From NCBI GenBank assembly GCA_005881235.1, contig VBEQ01000147.1, positions 1-34,679 of the forward strand: a stretch of 34,679 bases of DNA. Direction: 5' to 3'. This document shows, piece by piece, positions 24,451-31,941 of this stretch. The first letter of the stretch is position 1. Each line of letters starts with the position of its first letter. The stretch is from Chloroflexota bacterium. Lineage in GTDB: Bacteria; Chloroflexota; Dormibacteria; CF-121. The position numbers were made by a program, and so were the translations under genes. The notes beneath the pieces were generated by a model that saw only the letters and a program-made list of their open reading frames with translations, was not told the origin of the DNA and did no database searches.

Positions 24451-25731
24451 GTGCCCCAAGCCCGTCCTCCTTATCGTCTGTCCACTTTGCCGACCGGGGC
24501 CAGAGTCGTCTCGACCGAGCTAGCCGACCGGCCCTCGGTCACCATGGCGATCATGTTCAAGGTCGGTTCCCGGTATGAGTCTGACAAAGAAGCCGGCATC
24601 AGCCACTTTCTCGAACACATGTTCTTCAAAGGCTCCGCCCGCTATGCCGGCGCCAAGGAGATCGCGGAGGCGATCGAGGGGGTGGGCGGCGTCCTGAACG
24701 CCGCGACGGACAAGGAGCTGACCATGTACTGGGCGCGCGTGCCCAAGACCAAGTCGAAGCTGGCCATCGACGTTCTCGGGGACATGCTGTTCCAGCCGTT
24801 GCTCGATCCTGCCGAGCTGGAGAAGGAGCGGCTGGTCGTGCTCGAGGAGCTGCGCATGTACCAGGACTCGCCGCAGGAGTACGTGCACAGCCTGTTCGAG
24901 CAGATCAGCTGGCCGGATCACCCGCTTGGTCGCGACGTGGGAGGGACCGAGGCCTCGGTTCGGGCCCTGTCGCGCGACGACCTGCTCCGCTACCTCGAAG
25001 AGCACTACCTGCTGCGCAATCTGGTCGTGACCATTGCGGGCCCAGTGACACACGACGAGGCGATCGCCCTCGTCCAGCCTTATCTCAAGGTTCGCGGCAA
25101 CGGCGCCCCGCCACCGTCGTTCTTGCCCTCGGTCGGCAACGGGCTCAAGCCCAACGTCCTGTTGAAGTCGAAGAAGACGGAGCAGGCGCACGTGTGCGTC
25201 GGCGTGCACGCACCCTCGTACATGGATCGCGACCGTCACGTGATCGACATCCTCAACTGCGTTCTCGGCGAGGGCATGAGCTCCCGTCTCTTCCTCGAAG
25301 TCCGCGAGAAGCTGGGGCTGGCGTACGACGTCCACTCCTACGTCAACAAGATGTTCGATACGGGGGTGCTCGGCATCTACGCCGGAACCGAGCCGCGCCA
25401 GGCCGCGCGAGCGGTGGGCGCCATCGTCGGCCAGCTGCGGCGGCTCTGCCAGGAACCGGTGCAGAGCGCGGAGTTGACGAAGGCTAAAGAGTTTTACAAG
25501 GGCCGTTTGTTGCTGCAGATGGAGAGCACCAACTCCGTGGCGACCTGGTACGGCGGGCAGGAAGCCCTCACCGGCCGAATTGAGGGGGTCGATGAGAACA
25601 TGGCGGAGATCGATGCGGTCACCGCAGACGACGTTATGCGGATCGCCAACGAGCTCTTCAGCCAGGCGCTGCAGCTCGCGGTGATCGGCCCGTTTCGCAG
25701 CGAGGCGCCCTTCCTCAAGCAGATAGCTTGA
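24451..25731 (+). CDS. M16-family zinc peptidase (processing-peptidase-like)
   Basis: Zinc metallopeptidase of the insulinase/mitochondrial-processing-peptidase family. The inverted zinc motif HFLEH is at residues 52-56, with the downstream zinc-binding glutamate in LEKERLVVLEELRMYQDSP. The second M16 domain follows, with GEGMSSRLFLEVREKLGLAY and the Arg/Tyr pair typical of substrate binding. About 426 residues is the single-chain bacterial size (PqqL/YmxG class). Bacterial members often clear or process small peptides; no substrate is evident. The start is GTG 24451, just before PYRLSTLPTGARVV, where family similarity begins. lepB and ndk follow, and a CTCAAGC/GCTTGAG hairpin lies over its stop. 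Confidence 0.92.
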   Translation: MPQARPPYRLSTLPTGARVVSTELADRPSVTMAIMFKVGSRYESDKEAGISHFLEHMFFKGSARYAGAKEIAEAIEGVGGVLNAATDKELTMYWARVPKTKSKLAIDVLGDMLFQPLLDPAELEKERLVVLEELRMYQDSPQEYVHSLFEQISWPDHPLGRDVGGTEASVRALSRDDLLRYLEEHYLLRNLVVTIAGPVTHDEAIALVQPYLKVRGNGAPPPSFLPSVGNGLKPNVLLKSKKTEQAHVCVGVHAPSYMDRDRHVIDILNCVLGEGMSSRLFLEVREKLGLAYDVHSYVNKMFDTGVLGIYAGTEPRQAARAVGAIVGQLRRLCQEPVQSAELTKAKEFYKGRLLLQMESTNSVATWYGGQEALTGRIEGVDENMAEIDAVTADDVMRIANELFSQALQLAVIGPFRSEAPFLKQIA

Positions 25732-25732
25732 G
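25714..25732 (+). other. Hairpin over the M16 stop codon
   Basis: CTCAAGC, a five-base loop AGATA, and GCTTGAG form a perfect 7-bp stem. No T-run follows, so it is not a standard intrinsic terminator; TAGAAT directly after it (25736-25741) could be a -10 for lepB. Confidence 0.4.
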
Positions 25733-25775
25733 AGATAGAATGAATCGCCCTCGGATGAAGTTAAACAGCTAAAGG

Positions 25776-26375
25776 ATGGCGCAGCCGCACATGGCGCAAC
25801 CGCCGGCGCCCCAGCAACCAGCGCGCCAGAAGTCTTTTCTCAGGGACACGCTCGAGATCGTGTTCCTTGCGCTCGTTCTGTACGTGGTGATCCAGTACGC
25901 CGTGCAGACCGTCCACGTGCTGGGCTCGAGCATGTACGCGACGCTGCACGACAATGACCTCCTCGTGGCGTCGAAGATTTCCTACAAGCTCCACCAACCG
26001 CAACGAGGCGACATCATCGTGTTCAAGCCGCCCGACGAAGCCAGCCGCGACTTCATCAAGCGCATCATCGCCCTGCCGGGCGAGCGGGTGCACATCGCCA
26101 ACAGCGTGGTCTACATCAATGGGCGGGTGCTGCACGAGCCCTACCTCCCGGAGCCGTGGATCGTTAACAGCAACTGGCCCGCCTCGGGTCAGGACCAGCT
26201 CATCCCGCCGAATCAGTACTTCGTGCTGGGCGACAACCGCAACCATTCGAGCGACTCGCGCAGCTTCGGTCCCGTCGACTTGGACGCGATCCTTGGCAAG
26301 GCGGAAATCCGCATCTGGCCGCTGGGCCAGGTCGGCTTTCTCGGTGCCAAGCCGACTCTCGCCGCGGGACGATAG
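25776..26375 (+). CDS. lepB: Signal peptidase I
   Basis: Membrane-bound serine protease that removes signal peptides from exported proteins. After a short Gln/Pro-rich N-terminus comes one membrane helix (TLEIVFLALVLYVVIQYAV). The catalytic serine is S52 in GSSMYATL (box B) and the lysine is K95 in DFIKRIIALPGE (box D). Box E is YFVLGDNRNHSSDSR, so all elements are intact in 199 residues. It starts 45 bases after the M16 gene; the ATG at 25791 is an alternative start. ndk follows 3 bases after its stop. Confidence 0.95.
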   Translation: MAQPHMAQPPAPQQPARQKSFLRDTLEIVFLALVLYVVIQYAVQTVHVLGSSMYATLHDNDLLVASKISYKLHQPQRGDIIVFKPPDEASRDFIKRIIALPGERVHIANSVVYINGRVLHEPYLPEPWIVNSNWPASGQDQLIPPNQYFVLGDNRNHSSDSRSFGPVDLDAILGKAEIRIWPLGQVGFLGAKPTLAAGR

Positions 26376-26378
26376 TCG

Positions 26379-26828
26379 GTGCAGCGCACGCTGGTCCTGG
26401 TCAAGCCCGATGGCGTCCAGCGAGGACTAGTCGGGGCGATCATCGCGCGGCTGGAGGGTCGAGGCCTGAAGCTCATCGGCCTCAAGATGATGCGGATCAC
26501 CAAAGACGTGGCGAGCCGCCATTACGTGGAGCACCAGGGTAAGCCGTTCTACGACGGCTTGATTGCGTTCATCACCTCGGGGCCGGTGGTGGCGATGATC
26601 TGGGAAGGGCGCGAGGCGGTCAGTGTCGTCCGCAGCCTGGTGGGCGCGACGGATCCGCTGAAAGCTGCGCCCGGGACGATTCGCGGCGACCTCGCCCTCG
26701 ACCTCGGCATGAACTTGATCCACGGATCGGACTCGCCCAGCCGCGCCCAAGCCGAAATCACCCTCTTCTTCGAGTCCAACGAGCTGCACGAGTACGAGCG
26801 CACCGCGGACCGCTGGATCCGCGAGTAG
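26379..26828 (+). CDS. ndk: Nucleoside diphosphate kinase
   Basis: Moves the terminal phosphate between nucleoside di- and triphosphates through a phospho-histidine. The N-terminus TLVLVKPDGVQRGLVG is characteristic, and the active-site histidine is H115 in NLIHGSDS, followed by AEITLFF. Length 149 is normal. The GTG start lies just after the lepB stop. It converges with parB; the 16-base gap between the two stops contains a parS-like palindrome. Confidence 0.96.
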   Translation: MQRTLVLVKPDGVQRGLVGAIIARLEGRGLKLIGLKMMRITKDVASRHYVEHQGKPFYDGLIAFITSGPVVAMIWEGREAVSVVRSLVGATDPLKAAPGTIRGDLALDLGMNLIHGSDSPSRAQAEITLFFESNELHEYERTADRWIRE

Positions 26829-26843
26829 GTTCCACGTGCAACC
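26828..26843. other. parS-like centromere site
   Basis: GGTTCCACGTGCAACC matches the bacterial parS consensus TGTTTCACGTGAAACA at 12 of 16 positions, including the whole CACGTG core and the GTT/AAC flanks. It fills the gap between the ndk and parB stops, next to parAB and about 5 kb from oriC, where parS sites are expected. Confidence 0.55.
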
Positions 26844-26844
26844 G

Positions 26845-27729
26845 CTACCGGGTCAAGCGGCGCCGGAGCGCCTCGAGCTCCTCGTTGCTGTAGAACTCGA
26901 TCGTCAAGCGCCCGCCCTGCTTGAGTTTGGTCAGGACGACCTTGGTCCCCAGGGCCCGACGAAATTCTTCCTCGACCGCGCGAGTTTCGGGATCGGTCGC
27001 GGCCAACCGTCGGCGTGGCTGCCGGGTCCCCGCCTCGGTCGCGCGGGCGCGAGCCCACTCCTCCGTCTGCCGCACACTCCACCGCTCCTTGATCACCCGC
27101 TCGAGGCCGACAAGTTGCTGGGCCACCGTCGCCAGGCCGAGAAGGGCACTCCCGTGTCCGGCCGTGATCGCGCCGCTTTCGATCGCCTTGATGGCGGTCT
27201 CCGGTAACCCGAGCAAGCGCACACTCTGGGCGATCGTCACCCGGTTCTTGCCGATCCGCTCGGCCAGGGCTTCCTGGGTCAGACCGAAGTCGCGCAACAG
27301 GCGCTGAATGGCGCGCGCCTCTTCGATGGCGTTGAGGTCGGTCCGCTGCAGGTTCTCGACCAGCGCCAGCTCCAAGCGTTCCTCGAGGCGTCCGCCACTG
27401 CCGGGGTGCACGATGACCGGCACCTCCTCGAGGCCGGCGATCTCCGCGGCCCGGAGCCGCCGTTCGCCCGCGATCAGCTCATAGCCGGCAAGTCCCTCGC
27501 GAACCAGCAGCGGCTGCAGGATGCCGTGGATTCGGATCGAGTCGGCGAGTTCCTGCAGGGACGCCGGATCGAACGAGCGGCGCGGCTGCTCAGGGTTCGG
27601 CTTGATCTCGGCGATCGCGATTTGCAGGGCGAAGCGGCGCCGGGCACGGTTGTCGCTCAGCTCCTCGACGTACTCCCCCGAAGGGATCAAGGCCTCGAGG
27701 CCCCGACCCAAACCACGTCGTTTGTTCAT
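26845..27729 (-). CDS. parB: Chromosome-partitioning protein ParB
   Basis: CTP-dependent DNA clamp that loads at parS and spreads to organise the origin for segregation. The N-terminal RGLGRGLEALIP segment is the usual ParA-contacting motif. The CTP-binding domain shows ELIAGERRLRAAEIAGL and ALVENLQRTDLNAIEEA, and the helix-turn-helix is LTQEALAERIGKNRVTIAQS. The C-terminal dimer domain ends in FYSNEELEALRRRL. Its 294 residues are a normal chromosomal ParB size. It starts with an ATGA overlap with the end of parA, so the pair is one operon. Confidence 0.97.
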   Translation of the reverse strand: MNKRRGLGRGLEALIPSGEYVEELSDNRARRRFALQIAIAEIKPNPEQPRRSFDPASLQELADSIRIHGILQPLLVREGLAGYELIAGERRLRAAEIAGLEEVPVIVHPGSGGRLEERLELALVENLQRTDLNAIEEARAIQRLLRDFGLTQEALAERIGKNRVTIAQSVRLLGLPETAIKAIESGAITAGHGSALLGLATVAQQLVGLERVIKERWSVRQTEEWARARATEAGTRQPRRRLAATDPETRAVEEEFRRALGTKVVLTKLKQGGRLTIEFYSNEELEALRRRLTR

Positions 27730-28484
27730 CTGGCGATCAACTCCTTGGTGAGTTCCTGGTAGGCGACGGCGCCGCGTGAGGTCGGGTCATATTGCGTGAT
27801 CGGCATCCCATAACTGGGCGCCTCGCTGAGGCGCACGTTGCGCGGGATGACGGTCTGAAACGTCTTCTCCGGATAGCGTGCGCGGACCTGCTCCGCCACC
27901 TGGAGCGCCAGCGTCAAGCGAGGATCGAAAAGCGTCAGCACGATGCCGCCGATCTTCAGCCGCGGGTTGAGCTCGCGTTGGATGAGCTGCGTCGTGTGGG
28001 TCAGCGCGCCCAGGCCTTCGAGCGCGTAATACTCGCACTGGATCGGAATCAGCATGTACTCGGCGGCCACCAGGGAGTTGATGGTGAGCAGGCCGAGCGA
28101 GGGCGGGCAGTCGATGATGATGTAGTCGTAGGCGACGCGCAGCGCGTCGAGCGCGTAGAGCAGGCGCCGTTCGCGCCGGGGTAGGTTGATCAGCTCGATC
28201 TCGGCGCCGGCCAGCGAGACATGTGATGGGAGGATGTCGAGGCCCGGCACCGCGGTCGGACGGATCACTTGATTGATGTCATCGGCATCGACGATGACGT
28301 TATAGACACTACTGTTGAGCTCGCTACGGATGATGCCCAGCCCGCTGGTGGTGTTGCCTTGAGGGTCCATGTCGACGATCAACACGCTGAGGCCGAGCTG
28401 CGGCAGGTTGGCGGCCACGTTGATAGCGGTCGTGGTCTTGCCGACTCCGCCCTTTTGATTGACGACTGCGTAGACTCTTGGCAA
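27726..28484 (-). CDS. parA: Chromosome-partitioning ATPase ParA
   Basis: Walker-type ATPase that drives ParB-bound origins apart. The deviant Walker A motif NQKGGVGKTTTAINVA is at residues 9-24, Walker A' lies in VLIVDMDPQGNTTSGLG, and YDYIIIDCPPSLGLLT holds the Walker B segment. About 252 residues is the usual chromosomal size. The frame remains open to a TTG at 28556, which would add 24 unrelated residues. I chose the TTG at 28484 because conserved sequence begins there and a perfect TATAAT lies upstream of it but inside the longer version. Neither start has a clear ribosome binding site, so the exact start is uncertain. Confidence 0.93.
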   Translation of the reverse strand: MPRVYAVVNQKGGVGKTTTAINVAANLPQLGLSVLIVDMDPQGNTTSGLGIIRSELNSSVYNVIVDADDINQVIRPTAVPGLDILPSHVSLAGAEIELINLPRRERRLLYALDALRVAYDYIIIDCPPSLGLLTINSLVAAEYMLIPIQCEYYALEGLGALTHTTQLIQRELNPRLKIGGIVLTLFDPRLTLALQVAEQVRARYPEKTFQTVIPRNVRLSEAPSYGMPITQYDPTSRGAVAYQELTKELIAR

Positions 28485-28518
28485 TTTGCTGGCTGGAACG
28501 CGGGACGGTGCTGCCCGG

Positions 28519-28524
28519 ATTATA
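28519..28524 (-). promoter_or_regulatory. Putative -10 of the parAB promoter
   Basis: A perfect TATAAT on the minus strand, 34 bases before the TTG at 28484. No good -35 is visible. It lies inside the longer possible parA frame and argues against that longer start. Confidence 0.45.
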
Positions 28525-28575
28525 CGGTCGCCGGGATCAAACGCACGTTTGCACAAGTGGAATGCCTGTGCATAA

Positions 28576-29481
28576 CTACCTGAGCAGGTAGGGGATCACG
28601 CCGACGGCGATGTTGTAGCCGGCGTGTGTCACCATGCATGGCAGGGTGCTGCCGGAGCGAACGCGCAATAACCCGAGTCCGATGCCGAGCACGAAGACCT
28701 CGAGGGTCGCGAAGGTGACGGCGTACTGGGTGTGGAGTGCGGCGAAGAGGACGGCCGTGACCAGCACGCCGAGGCGCGGTACCAGGGCGCCACGAAACAG
28801 GGTCTCTTCCACGACCGCCGGCATCAAGCCGAGCAAGATGACGCCAAGTGGGTTGTTGAAGTGGCTGAACAACACGTTCGTCGCATTGGTGACCTGCTGC
28901 TGGCTCGACGGGCTCAGTATGTCCGCGACCCGCTCGATGCCGTAGGCGACCGCCAGGAACGCGAAGATGCCTAGCACCGCCACCAGCCACCATCGGTTTT
29001 GACGTGGCGGCACCAGGCCGAGCCGTTCGATGGCCTCGCGCGGCGATCGTCGCACGAAGATCCCGACTCCGACAAAGGAGAGGAGGAGCAACGGGATGTC
29101 CTGCGCCAGGAGATCGGCCAGCGTCAGGGGTGTGCCGGGCTGCACCTGCGCACCGGCTTGCTGCGCGATCAGCAGCAGGCCGAGCACGATCGTGAGGTAG
29201 ATAACCGGCGACCCAGGGCGTATCGGGATCACGCGCGCCAGCGCACGCTGGACCGGAGGCCACAAGTACAGCAGGCCGAGGACGCCAGCAATCGTCAGCG
29301 GGACGGCGAGAAATTCGGCCGCCCGGAATCTGTCGAGGCTCTCCGCTCCGGTGCGATACAGCACCAGGTGGCCGCCGGCGACCAGGAGGCCGAACAGCAG
29401 CGCGAGCCCGCAGAGTGCGCCACCGGCGATGAGGGATACGATGCGCGCGGTCGCGTTGCGCTCGCCGAAGTTGGCGAGCAC
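28576..29481 (-). CDS. CPBP-family intramembrane protease
   Basis: Multi-pass membrane protein with the CPBP/ABI (CAAX-protease-like) motifs: VVEETLFRGAL (motif 1), FAALHTQYA (motif 2) and THAGYN (motif 3), which supply the glutamates and histidines of the metal site. Relatives process membrane peptides or act in bacteriocin self-immunity; the substrate here is unknown. The first ordinary start codon is GTG at 29481, but it falls inside a membrane helix. In-frame coding-like sequence continues upstream (residues LIRLLVHGDAAVDFWTVVLL) to a CTG at 29562 that overlaps the stop of the SPFH gene as CTGA. The true start may be that CTG. It is the last gene of the nfeD-SPFH group. Confidence 0.85.
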   Translation of the reverse strand: MLANFGERNATARIVSLIAGGALCGLALLFGLLVAGGHLVLYRTGAESLDRFRAAEFLAVPLTIAGVLGLLYLWPPVQRALARVIPIRPGSPVIYLTIVLGLLLIAQQAGAQVQPGTPLTLADLLAQDIPLLLLSFVGVGIFVRRSPREAIERLGLVPPRQNRWWLVAVLGIFAFLAVAYGIERVADILSPSSQQQVTNATNVLFSHFNNPLGVILLGLMPAVVEETLFRGALVPRLGVLVTAVLFAALHTQYAVTFATLEVFVLGIGLGLLRVRSGSTLPCMVTHAGYNIAVGVIPYLLR

Positions 29482-29558
29482 ATAGAGGGCGGCGAGGATA
29501 CCAAGGAGGACAACCGTCCAGAAATCGACCGCGGCGTCGCCGTGAACGAGAAGGCGGA

Positions 29559-30356
29559 TCAGGCTTTTGCCGGTGTCGCCGATCCGCCGCCCTTGCCCTG
29601 GCGGATATCGATGAGCTGCTGGACGAGGTCGATCGGCACCGGAAAGACGATCACGGTGTTCCGTTCGACCCCGATCTCCGTGAGGGTCTGCAGGTAGCGC
29701 AATTGCAGCGCGCTAGGCTGCGTCGCGATCACGCCGGCGGCATCGGTCAGCTTCTGCGCCGCCTCGAACTCACCCTCCGCATGGATGATCTTGGCTCGCT
29801 TCTCTCGCTCGGCCTCTGCCTGCTTGGCCATCGCTCGCTGCATCGTTTGGGGGAGCTCGACATCCTTGATCTCGACGGTCGAGACCTTGATTCCCCAGGG
29901 TTCCGTCTGCTCGTCGATGATTTTTTGCAGGCGGGTGTTGATCTTCTCCCGGTTGGCGAGGAGCTCGTCCAGCGATGACTGCCCGAGCACGCTCCGTAGC
30001 GTGGTTTGCGCTATTTGTGAAGTGGCGTTGATGAAGTTGGCAACCTTGGTGACGGCGTTGCGGGGATCGACCACCAGGAAGTAGATGACGGCGTTGACCT
30101 TGATGGTCACGTTGTCGAGCGTAATGACCTCCTGTGGCGGGACCTCGAGGGTCACCGTCCGCAGATCGATCTTCACCAGGCGGTCGATGCCGAAGGGAAT
30201 GATCAGCCTCAGTCCCGGACCCTTCAGGGCCATCAAGCGGCCCAGCCGGAAGAGGACGCCGCGTTCGTATTCGTTGATGATCCGGATCGCCGAGCTCAGG
30301 CCGATGAGGACGACGAGAACGATGAAGCCGAGGACGATGAGAGCGAAAACGCCCAT
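29559..30356 (-). CDS. SPFH/Band 7 protein, stomatin-like (slipin)
   Basis: Membrane scaffold protein of the stomatin/prohibitin superfamily. An N-terminal helix (VFALIVLGFIVLVVLIGL) is followed by the slipin core: INEYERGVLFRLGR, GPGLRLIIPFGIDRL, TLEVPPQEVITLDNVTIKV and LRSVLGQSSLDELLANRE. A coiled-coil segment (KQAEAEREKRAKIIHAEGEF) comes next and the protein ends with IDLVQQLIDIRQG. Length 265 is normal. The ATG has a strong GGGAGGG ribosome binding site. It is encoded next to an NfeD-type protease, and the two families are commonly neighbours and thought to work together on membrane quality control. Confidence 0.95.
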   Translation of the reverse strand: MGVFALIVLGFIVLVVLIGLSSAIRIINEYERGVLFRLGRLMALKGPGLRLIIPFGIDRLVKIDLRTVTLEVPPQEVITLDNVTIKVNAVIYFLVVDPRNAVTKVANFINATSQIAQTTLRSVLGQSSLDELLANREKINTRLQKIIDEQTEPWGIKVSTVEIKDVELPQTMQRAMAKQAEAEREKRAKIIHAEGEFEAAQKLTDAAGVIATQPSALQLRYLQTLTEIGVERNTVIVFPVPIDLVQQLIDIRQGKGGGSATPAKA

Positions 30357-30401
30357 GAGTCCCTCCCTTCGTTAACGCACCGCTGCCGTCGAGTTCATGT
30401 T

Positions 30402-30492
30402 ACGGGTCACATCATCAGCGCGCGTGATCATCAGCGCGCTCCGGCGTGGAAAAGCGCGCCTGATCATCAGCGCCCTCCGGCGTGGAAAAGCG
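30402..30492. repeat. 36-base tandem repeat with hairpin potential between nfeD and the SPFH gene
   Basis: Two near-identical 36-base units (TGATCATCAG at 30425 and again at 30461, each followed by CGC, CTCCGGCGTGGAAAAGCGCGC) are flanked by partial copies (ATCATCAGCGCGC at 30411; CGCGCGTGTTCATGAGG at 30491). CTGAT/ATCAG with GCGC arms can form hairpins, and on the minus strand GCGC is followed by TTTT, weakly terminator-like. The units sit between two same-strand genes, so they could tune read-through from nfeD. Confidence 0.75.
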
Positions 30493-30499
30493 CGCGTGT

Positions 30500-31891
30500 T
30501 CATGAGGATGCCGCCTGCGGCCCTTGCGACCGCCCCGCCTCCGTTTGTTGCACGGCTTCGACTCGCAGACGAAGGCCGTCCACGCCGACCACGCGTACTG
30601 GCGCGCCGGCATCGAGCGGGCCACTGGTTGAGGTGGCTTGCCAGAGCGCGCCGTTGACGAACACCATCCCGCTGGGGTTCAACGGTTCTCGCACCGAACC
30701 GAGGCTGCCGATCATCGACTCCTCGCCCGCCGCGTACGGACGCCGCCGGGCATCGAGCAGCTTGCGCAGGATGAAGAGGAAGACGGCGGCGATGACGAGC
30801 ACCGTGATTACGAGCAGTGGGATGTTGACGCCCTCGGCCAGGAAGCTGGTATTGATCAACAGCAGGCCGCCGAGCGTCATCGCGACGATGCCGCCGGTGG
30901 TCAGCACCCCGTGGGTCACCGCTTTGAGGTCGACAATGAACAGCACCACCGCGATCAGGATGAGGATGATCCCGGCGATGTTGACCGGGAGATCGAACAT
31001 CGACACCGCGGCGAGCACGCCGGCGATGACGCCGATCACCCCGGGCAGGAACATGCCGGGGTGCGTGACCCAGAAGCCGATGCCAATCAGCGCCAGCAGG
31101 AACAGAAGGTACACGAGGTTCGGGTCGGCGACTGCCTGGAGAAACTGATCGAAGCCACTCATGTCGTAGTGCTGGATGCCGGCGTTCGCGGTTTGCAGGG
31201 TGTATGTCTGGCCGCCCTTTGAGACATGGCGGGCGTCGAGGTCCTGGAGCAACGTGTCCAGGTCCCTGCTTTCGAAATCGACCACGCCCAATTTCACGGC
31301 GTCATCCACGGGCGCATTGATGCTCTGCCGGACGGCCTTCTCGGCCCAGTCCGCGTTGCGGTGGTGCAGCGCGGCCAGGGCCCGAATGTAGGCGGCCGCG
31401 TCGTTTTCGATCTTCTGCGATTCGATATCCGGTGCCGTCGACGTGGCGCCGCTCGCGCTCGGGCTTGCCGCCGGGGTGGCGGCCGGGTTGGAGCCGCCAA
31501 GGCTGACGGGATGGGCCGAGCCGATGTTCGTCCCCGGGGCCATCACGGCGATATCGGCCGCCTCCGTGATGTAGAGGCCGGCCGAGGCGGCCCGGGCGCC
31601 TGAGGGCGACACGAAGATCACGACGGGCAGCGGCGCGCCCAGGATCTTCTTGATGATGTGGCGCATCGAGGTGTCGAGCCCACCCGGGGTATCCATCGCG
31701 ATGATCAGCGCGTTGGCCTGCCCAGAGACGGCCTTGTCGACCGCGGTGGAGACGTAGTTGTCAGTGATCGGATTGATGACCCCGTTGAGGGTCGCGACCA
31801 GGACGTGCGGCTCGGCGGCGCGGGCTTGAACCGCGGGCAGCAAAACGGCCAGCATGGTGGCCGCGAGAAAGAGCCGGGCGGCCCTCGTCAC
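30500..31891 (-). CDS. NfeD-family membrane-bound serine protease (ClpP-like domain plus NfeD domain)
   Basis: Long-form NfeD protein of about 463 residues. A signal peptide (LFLAATMLAVLLPAVQARA) leads to a ClpP/SppA-like protease domain with IIAMDTPGGLDTSMRHI. The probable nucleophile is S103 in GARAASAGLYI and the base is K160 in SQKIENDAAAYIRA, matching the Ser-Lys dyad of archaeal PH1510. An Ala/Ser/Pro-rich insert lies between them. Several membrane helices follow (LVYLLFLLALIGIGFWV, GVIAGVLAAVSMF), then a C-terminal OB-fold NfeD domain (IGSLGSVREPLN). The frame is open to 32017, but the GTG at 31891 precedes the signal peptide and has TATGAT six bases upstream. Relatives cleave stomatin; a stomatin-like gene is next in the operon. 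Confidence 0.93.
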   Translation of the reverse strand: MTRAARLFLAATMLAVLLPAVQARAAEPHVLVATLNGVINPITDNYVSTAVDKAVSGQANALIIAMDTPGGLDTSMRHIIKKILGAPLPVVIFVSPSGARAASAGLYITEAADIAVMAPGTNIGSAHPVSLGGSNPAATPAASPSASGATSTAPDIESQKIENDAAAYIRALAALHHRNADWAEKAVRQSINAPVDDAVKLGVVDFESRDLDTLLQDLDARHVSKGGQTYTLQTANAGIQHYDMSGFDQFLQAVADPNLVYLLFLLALIGIGFWVTHPGMFLPGVIGVIAGVLAAVSMFDLPVNIAGIILILIAVVLFIVDLKAVTHGVLTTGGIVAMTLGGLLLINTSFLAEGVNIPLLVITVLVIAAVFLFILRKLLDARRRPYAAGEESMIGSLGSVREPLNPSGMVFVNGALWQATSTSGPLDAGAPVRVVGVDGLRLRVEAVQQTEAGRSQGPQAASS

Positions 31892-31897
31892 GACTTG

Positions 31898-31903
31898 ATC
31901 ATA
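31898..31903 (-). promoter_or_regulatory. -10 element directly before nfeD
   Basis: TATGAT (5 of 6 matches), six bases (caagtc), then GTG at 31891. ACGACA 17 bases upstream is a fair -35 (4 of 6). No ribosome binding site, so probably leaderless. Confidence 0.6.
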
Positions 31904-31929
31904 GCCCCGGTTTACGGCCTTGTCGTTCG

Positions 31930-31935
31930 TAGAAT
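31930..31935 (+). promoter_or_regulatory. -10 element directly before the sigma-like gene
   Basis: TAGAAT (5 of 6 matches), six bases (gggaac), then ATG at 31942. It faces away from the nfeD promoter, the two -10 boxes being 26 bases apart. Probably leaderless. Confidence 0.6.
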
Positions 31936-31941
31936 GGGAAC

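Noticed and set aside
25227..25242. Another CACGTG site (GTCACGTGATC) as a second parS
   Set aside because: It lacks the GTT/AAC flanks and lies inside the conserved M16 coding sequence. CACGTG alone is common in this composition.
30402..30492. Possible CRISPR array
   Set aside because: Two 36-base units are directly adjacent with no distinct spacers, and no cas gene is near; it is a simple tandem repeat.
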